Under the pieces are notes generated by a model. It did no database searches. It worked only from the letters and a program-made list of their open reading frames with translations, and was not told where the DNA came from. Both the position numbers and the translations under genes were made by a program. DNA of 64,000 nucleotides from Ianthella basta (Eukaryota; Porifera; Demospongiae; Verongiida; Ianthellidae), in NCBI GenBank assembly GCA_964019415.1, contig OZ025874.1, forward strand, positions 9,511,585 to 9,575,584, read 5' to 3'. Positions 57,360 to 64,000 of this stretch are shown in pieces. Numbering within the stretch: position 1 is the first letter of the stretch; every line of letters starts with the position of its first letter.

Positions 57360-59671
57360 TTATATACGTTATTATAATATACAGTCATATGCTTCTCTTC
57401 ATCAACATGCACTTCTTGCAAGCCACAAAGACCCATGCAACCTGCAAGATTTGTTCAACATTGATCCAGTTATGTGCACCACACATTCATGGTGCAATTG
57501 CTGGTGTGTATTTAGTAGTGAAATGCTTGGCAGTGGTGTGACCAATGGAACTTATCCCTGCAGGGCAATGGGATTCTATCGGCAGGCACCATGCTTACCT
57601 ATGTACACAACTTCCGCTATGTTGTGAACTACATAGGAGTCAGGGAAGGTCGTCCCACTCGTGATCTACCAATAAGCACTTTTCTGACTGATAGAAGCAG
57701 GCAGTACCGTCGGCAAGAAACCAAGAGTCAAAGTGACAGGTCATGGCAAGTGATGGATGGCAAGCAACAGTGGATTCACTGGTACGTACACACCTGCTGT
57801 GCTAGAAGCCATGTATGGCCCCTAGGTATACTCAGACCAGACCAGATAGGACTAGGTATGGGATACAGTGCAGTCTCATGTAGCCCCACTGCCATGCTGC
57901 TCTGACTAAACAAGTAGTCACACCAGGTTTCTATAGCATGCCAATTTAGCATCCAATAGTACGCTTTCCTGGGTGTGTGTGGAGGGGGGGTCAAGGAGAA
58001 TGAAATACTAGGCCATCTGAGAATGATTCTGGGGTGCAATCTGATAGGTAAAAAGAATTGCATTTCTGCCAATTTTCTGTACTCTTAACTGGGAAGCTAT
58101 ATAGAATCTTTGGAGGCCATGTCCTTCTCCCCCAGTAGATTGAACCCCCCACACACGTCCCTAGACCATCCATCCCGAAGGCCAATTGAAAACAAGTGAC
58201 GATCAGGCTAGGTCCACTAAACTGGCATACCACACACTAACATATTGCATCCAACCCCTCCACTACAGGCCTGAGGTACTTGCTGTTGTACAACAATGCC
58301 AGGAGGAATTTATCCACGAGAAGACTCGAAAAAAGAAAGCCCAGTTGAGCCAGTCCCTCCTGGCCTTGCTCATGTACACAGCAATCACTCCTGGCCGCTC
58401 AAAGGAGTATTGCACGTTGCAATACGAGGTCCACCGCAATGAATTGCCGCCTCTACATGCCAGCAGGAGACCCAATGCTCAGAACTGCCTCCACATCACT
58501 GAAAAGGGCGATGCAGGTTTCATGGCCCTAAGTGACCACAAAACTTCGAAGCACTATGGCTGCGACCATGTAGTGCTGAGTGGGGACAGCCCATTGCTTC
58601 GGCACCTGGCAGGGCACGTGCAGCTATATCGTCACATACTGTGCGGAGAACAAAGCCACAACTATCTGTTTGTAGTAAGTGCCCATGGCCAGCACACACT
58701 CACGCGGCAGTATAGGCAGCACAAAAACGGGGTGCATGCATGCATGCATGGGGACTACGTATGTATATGTGTATACATGTATGGGCGGTACCAGTGCAAT
58801 ATCAAATGTTCCATTCCCACAGAACAGCAGAGGAGGGCCATATGGGGGGCCAAAGTGGACACAGTATGTGAAAGGAATTCTCACAAAGTACACGGGCAAA
58901 GAGGTTGTACCTTCAACGCTGCGCTCCTCATTTATAACATACAATGAAAACCAGCCACTGACGGAAGAATTGAAGAAGTCAATAGCATCCAGCATGCGGC
59001 ACACACGAGAGACGGTAAGAAGGCATGCAAGCTGTGCTTGTGTCATGCTTGACCAGTCTGAACATGACCCCATGGTCTACTCATCTATCTATGTTGTTTC
59101 TATACCGCAGGCCCTGCAGGACTATGACAGGCGTACAAGGCTGGATAGGACCCAAAGAGGGCACCAGTATGCCGAGGACATGCTAAAAGAGGCACTCAGT
59201 GGCACGCCCCTTGGAGCTGCTGCTCAGTGTCCCACAGGGGATGGCAGTGGAGGGGAGGATGACAAAGCTAACAAAGGAGCAGTGCTGCCACCCTCCTCCC
59301 CTCCCCTCCCCTCCCTCGAGAGTGCACCAGGACCCATTGCAACAACACAGCCTGCGGATCCAGATGAGGCGGAGGATCCCCCTGAGGCAGGAGAAGTAGT
59401 TGCTGTTGTTCATGCCGACTCTACCGTCACCGCCCCCCACGTAACCTTTGGCAGGGTCATCAAAGTGGACCGGGAGCTGGCACTCATCAGTACATTTCAA
59501 GAAGTGTCCCGGAATACATTTCGGTTCAGAATTGGAGTGGGCAGCAAAGAGAGAGTTCGGCTAAGGGACATTGTAACTCCCATCGACATGGTATACATGC
59601 AGAGCAACAACACTTACAGCCTCAGAACTGCCAAAACAGACATCCACCTTAGTAAAGTGCCACTGTTGTAA
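55458..59671 (+). CDS. Crypton-like tyrosine recombinase, seven exons, ~643 residues (unit 2)
   Basis: Second copy of the gene at 43,772-47,985. Exons: 55,458-55,580; 55,714-56,050; 57,156-57,250; 57,564-57,781; 58,269-58,674; 58,823-59,014; 59,111-59,671. The translated exons I compared are identical to those of copy 1, so both copies should be equally functional. Arg301, Arg427, His453 and Tyr462 are all kept, as is Ser424. Lack of any divergence, even in introns, points to very recent duplication or to an assembly repeat rather than two genes under separate selection. Confidence 0.8.
56051..57109 (+). repeat. GTGAGT-type minisatellite in recombinase intron 2 (unit 2)
   Basis: Second copy of 44,365-45,423, again starting at the splice donor. 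Confidence 0.92.
57266..57358. repeat. (CA)n tract in recombinase intron 3 (unit 2)
   Basis: Second copy of 45,580-45,672, with the same length. Confidence 0.95.
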
Positions 59672-59791
59672 CTGTAACAACTCACATTTATTATATGCCA
59701 TTTATTATATGCTCTTCATTGTTTAACTGTACTGTGTTACACTTTATTGAAGTTTGTGATGAATAATTCACCAACGTCACTTCTGCACTTT

Positions 59792-59948
59792 ACTGGGTAA
59801 CAGTGCTTGGGAAGGGTAACTTCGGGGTAAAAGTGGGGTAACTTCGGGGTAAGGTGGGGTAACTTTGGGGCAAAGGTGGGGTAACTTTGGGGCAAAGGTG
59901 GGGTAACTTTCGGGTAAAGGTGGGGTCACTTTCGGGTAAAGGTGGGGA
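59792..59948 (+). repeat. 22-bp tandem repeat (unit 2)
   Basis: Second copy of 48,106-48,262. Confidence 0.85.
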
Positions 59949-60240
59949 AAAACGTTCAGCAAACAGCTAGTCACCCTCCCTAACCCTGCGCAAGCAAGGC
60001 AAACCCTGCGCATGCAAAGCAAACGTACCTTGCTCGTGGCTTTGGCGGCCATTTTCCTTTGAATATGACGTAATGCACCATCTTACTATAATTATATAAT
60101 GCACCGAATCTCGGATTTTTATGTTTGTTTGCAGGGAATAGGCTCGAGACGCTCCGTGCCAGTTGAAAGACTCGGGGGCAGGTTGTTAGAAGGGTGCCGT
60201 TCGCCTAGCTGCCTTGCGGCCGAAAAGTGAGATGTCCTTC

Positions 60241-61866
60241 GTCAATTCGCCGCGGGCCGAAGCGCCATTTTCGAAATTATCGACCGGCCTTACCGCTACC
60301 GGTCATTGGTGGACTTGATACGAGCCATGCCAGTTAAGAGAGTGGGAGTACCTGAGCTTAGAGGGGTGCCGCTTACCTATAGCTGCCCTGCAGCCGAAGA
60401 GATCGCTTCCTTTTTTTTTTTTTTTTTTACCGCGGGCCGAGACCCCATTTTTAATTATCCGTCTCTACGATTTTCGGTGACGGGAGATCTTATTCGTTGT
60501 CGGCAAACGTTCGAATTAAGCTCTACCGTCGTTATAGCAGCCAGCCTCAGTTGCTACCTGTACAGGTAGTTCAAACTGGCAAGGGGCCGACTCGCTGGCT
60601 TGCAATAGGCTGGGAACCTGCCCATATATACGGCGGGCATTCAGCTAGTATGACGTAATGCAGCCAGTAGGGCTTGGCACGTGACTTTGGCTGTCGGAGG
60701 AATAATATAAATGCCCATACATGCCAGGTTCTGCTTGCAGCAGCTCCTATCCCCCAATACTTAAGCTGCTGTTTTTGGCCTTCAACATTGTACAAGGAAA
60801 GTGGGATTTAAATAGGCAATTCTTGCATGGTACACTTGCCAGGGCATGCTCCAGCCAAGATTGCAAAAACCAGCAAGATGCGGCCCTTCCTGACCAAACT
60901 GCTGTGCCCCGCCCACAGGCCCCAAATGCATATTTTCAGGTCTTTTACTATGGCATGGTCGCACCTGCACGCAATGCAGTGGTGCCATGATGTAGTAGCA
61001 CATCAGGGCTACAGCATGCTGCATTCGGGGGGAGTGCACGTCCAATTCGCAGGTTGATGAGTCAATTCTCCGCGGCCGAAGCGCCATTTTCGAAATTATC
61101 GACCGGCCTTACCGCTACCGGTCATTGGTGGACTTGATACGAGCCATGCCAGTTAAGAGAGTGGGAGTACCTGAGCTTAGAGGGGTGCCGCTTACCTAGC
61201 TGCCCTGCAGCCGAAGAGATCGCTTCCTTTTTTACCGCGGGTCGAGACCCCATTTTTTAATTATCCGTCTCTACGATTTTCGGTGACGGGAGATCTTATT
61301 CGTTGTCGGCAAACGTTCGAATTAAGCTCTACCGTCGTTATAGCAGCCAGCCTCAGTTGCTACCTGTACAGGTAGTTCAAACTGGCAGAGGGCCGACTCG
61401 CTGGCTTGCAATAGGCTGGGAACCTGCCCATATATACGGCGGGCATTCAGCTAGTATGACGTAATGCAGCCAGTAGGGCTTGGCACGTGACTTTGGCTGT
61501 CGGAGGAATAATATAAATGCCCATACATGCCAGGTTCTGCTTGCAGCAGCTCCTATCCCCCAATACTTAAGCTGCTGTTTTTGGCCTTCAACATTGTACA
61601 AGGAAAGTGGGATTTAAATAGGCAATTCTTGCATGGTACACTTGCCAGGGCATGCTCCAGCCAAGATTGCAAAAACCAGCAAGATGCGGCCCTTCCTGAC
61701 CAAACTGCTGTGCCCCGCCCACAGGCCCCAAATGCATATTTTCAGGTCTTTTACTATGGCATGGTCGCACCTGCACGCAATGCAGTGGTGCCATGATGTA
61801 GTAGCACATCAGGGCTACAGCATGCTGCATTCGGGGGGAGTGCACGTCCAATTCGCAGGTTGATGA
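60241..61866 (+). repeat. Promoter-like 0.8-kb repeat, two tandem copies (unit 3)
   Basis: The copies are 60,241-61,060 and 61,061-61,866, the fifth and sixth copies in the window. Confidence 0.8.
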
Positions 61867-62371
61867 GGTCCAAAATTACATAAAATCCTTTTCAACAATC
61901 CACAAGGGTCAACAAAGGAAGTGCATTTTTATATCATTGGTGTTCACACTTAGCATGGAGTGCGCCTGCCAGTTTGCAGCCCTTCAGTGCGCGCAGAGCA
62001 TCTGCTGCAGGCCTTAAAAGCTTCCCCTAGTGAAGGGCTATGTTGGATAATCATATTCATACCCCTGCAAGATGAACAAAATGGCGGACGTTTGAGGCGC
62101 TTTTGGATTTTTGATTTGAGATGGGCTTGAGCCGCGTTCGAGGGAGGCTCCTTCTCAAGTATCAGGTAAGCAACTACTCTATCACTATGCTTTCTTTCGT
62201 TATTATTTTGGTATTAAGATTCTTACTGTTATGATTTCGTTATAATGGTCTTGAACCCTTTTTCTACTCATCACCATTAGTTGCATGACCTGTTTATGTT
62301 TGCTGAACTGATTGCTTGGTATATAGCAATAATGTTTATGTCTTCAGAGTCTCGTCTTATATTGATTATTA

Positions 62372-64000
62372 TCTAATCTAATATATAAAGCCGAAATTGT
62401 CTGTCTGTGTGTTCGCGATAACCGCCCGCTGGTTTGCTGTAGTCATTGGACATTTCCTCCCTCTGTACCAAGGCAGTTTGTATTGGGCATTTGCTGGCTC
62501 ACCTGCTTGAAGACGGCAAGCAGTTGAGCCAGCAGAAGCCCAATACAAACTTGAGAGTTGTACGTGGTTTGCTGTAGTCATTGGACATTTCCTCCCTCTG
62601 TACCAAGGCAGTTTGTATTGGGCATTTGATGGCTCACCTGCTTGAAGACGGCAAGCAGTTGAGCCAGCAGAAGCCCAATACAAACTTGAGAGTTGTACGT
62701 GGTTTGCTGTAGTCATTGGAAATTTCCTCCCTCTGTACCAAGGCAGTTTGTATTGGGCATTTGATGGCTCACCTGCTTGAAGACGGCAAGCAGTTGAGCC
62801 AGCAGAAGCCCAATACAAACTTGAGAGTTGTACGTGGTTTGCTGTAGTCATTGGACATTTCCTCCCTCTGTACCAAGGCAGTTTGTATTGGGCATTTGAT
62901 GGCTCACCTGCTTGAAGACGGCAAGCAGTTGAGCCAGCAGAAGCCCAATACAAACTTGAGAGTTGTACGTGGTTTGCTGTAGTCATTGGACATTTCCTCC
63001 CTCTGTACCAAGGCAGTTTGTATTGGGCATTTGATGGCTCACCTGCTTGAAGACGGCAAGCAGTTGAGCCAGCAGAAGCCCAATACAAACTTGAGAGTTG
63101 TACGTGGTTTGCTGTAGTCATTGGACATTTCCTCCCTCTGTACCAAGGCAGTTTGTATTGGGCATTTGATGGCTCACCTGCTTGAAGACGGCAAGCAGTT
63201 GAGCCAGCAGAAGCCCAATACAAACTTGAGAGTTGTACGTGGTTTGCTGTAGTCATTGGACATTTCCTCCCTCTGTACCAAGGCAGTTTGTATTGGGCAT
63301 TTGATGGCTCACCTGCTTGAAGACGGCAAGCAGTTGAGCCAGCAGAAGCCCAATACAAACTTGAGAGTTGTACGTGGTTTGCTGTAGTCATTGGACATTT
63401 CCTCCCTCTGTACCAAGGCAGTTTGTATTGGGCATTTGATGGCTCACCTGCTTGAAGACGGCAAGCAGTTGAGCCAGCAGAAGCCCAATACAAACTTGAG
63501 AGTTGTACGTGGTTTGCTGTAGTCATTGGACATTTCCTCCCTCTGTACCAAGGCAGTTTGTATTGGGCATTTGATGGCTCACCTGCTTGAAGACGGCAAG
63601 CAGTTGAGCCAGCAGAAGCCCAATACAAACTTGAGAGTTGTACGTGGTTTGCTGTAGTCATTGGACATTTCCTCCCTCTGTACCAAGGCAGTTTGTATTG
63701 GGCATTTGATGGCTCACCTGCTTGAAGACGGCAAGCAGTTGAGCCAGCAGAAGCCCAATACAAACTTGAGAGTTGTACGTGGTTTGCTGTAGTCATTGGA
63801 CATTTCCTCCCTCTGTACCAAGGCAGTTTGTATTGGGCATTTGATGGCTCACCTGCTTGAAGACGGCAAGCAGTTGAGCCAGCAGAAGCCCAATACAAAC
63901 TTGAGAGTTGTACGTGGTTTGCTGTAGTCATTGGACATTTCCTCCCTCTGTACCAAGGCAGTTTGTATTGGGCATTTGATGGCTCACCTGCTTGAAGACG
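62372..64000 (+). mobile_element. Helitron-like 5' end and 135-bp hairpin minisatellite (unit 3, truncated)
   Basis: Third copy. Its fifth array unit reads CCCAATAC where copies 1 and 2 read CCTAATAC, so the minus-strand frame stays open from 63,931 to 62,378. That shows the open frame depends on single bases of a repeat rather than on gene structure. Confidence 0.55.

Larger units (their letters stand above)
59981..64000 (+). repeat. 11.68-kb tandem segmental duplication, copy 3 (cut by window end)
   Basis: The third copy starts with the same TAACCCTGCGCAAGC and reaches the 135-bp array when the window stops. The hammerheads and the recombinase gene would lie beyond the edge. Confidence 0.95.

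Overview
The window is eukaryotic DNA dominated by repeats. It has phase-consistent GT-AG introns, TATA, CRE and E-box promoter motifs, abundant (CA)n, (GAT)n and GTGA-type microsatellites, and short interstitial TTAGGG runs. TTAGGG is the metazoan telomere motif, so an invertebrate animal, possibly a sponge or other early-branching lineage, is the best guess; I cannot name the species.

Layout. (1) 1-27,480: one satellite with a 35-bp unit (three decamers plus a pentamer). It runs in one orientation to about 10,311 and is inverted from there on. Two small foldback insertions with target-site duplications sit inside it (18,808-19,027 and 19,698-19,796). (2) 27,481-31,335: a decamer-only satellite edge, three hammerhead-ribozyme copies beside CA/TG repeats, a pair of palindromic inverted termini 2.4 kb apart, and a candidate two-exon microprotein gene (30,986-31,838). 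(3) 31,336-36,614: a 2,642-bp segment in two tandem copies, each holding a 115-bp array rich in GGGCCA. (4) 36,615-64,000: an 11.68-kb unit present two and a third times, nearly identical between copies. Each full unit holds two ~0.8-kb promoter-like repeats, a Helitron-like 5' end followed by a 135-bp hairpin minisatellite, a plus-strand hammerhead ribozyme, two minus-strand hammerheads in a tandem cassette, and a seven-exon gene for a ~643-residue tyrosine-recombinase (Crypton-like) protein.

The most notable content is the set of hammerhead ribozymes. Four sequence-divergent type I hammerheads, nine copies in all, keep the catalytic core while stems I and III change with compensation. In the two tandem pairs, one member carries a single-base lesion (G8A in one pair, a stem II mismatch in the other). 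The recombinase gene was reconstructed here from seven exons whose phases all agree. Its R-R-H-Y catalytic set is visible, with Ser in place of the usual His of the HxxR box. Apart from these two gene models I see no convincing protein gene; the many other long reading frames are translations of tandem repeats.
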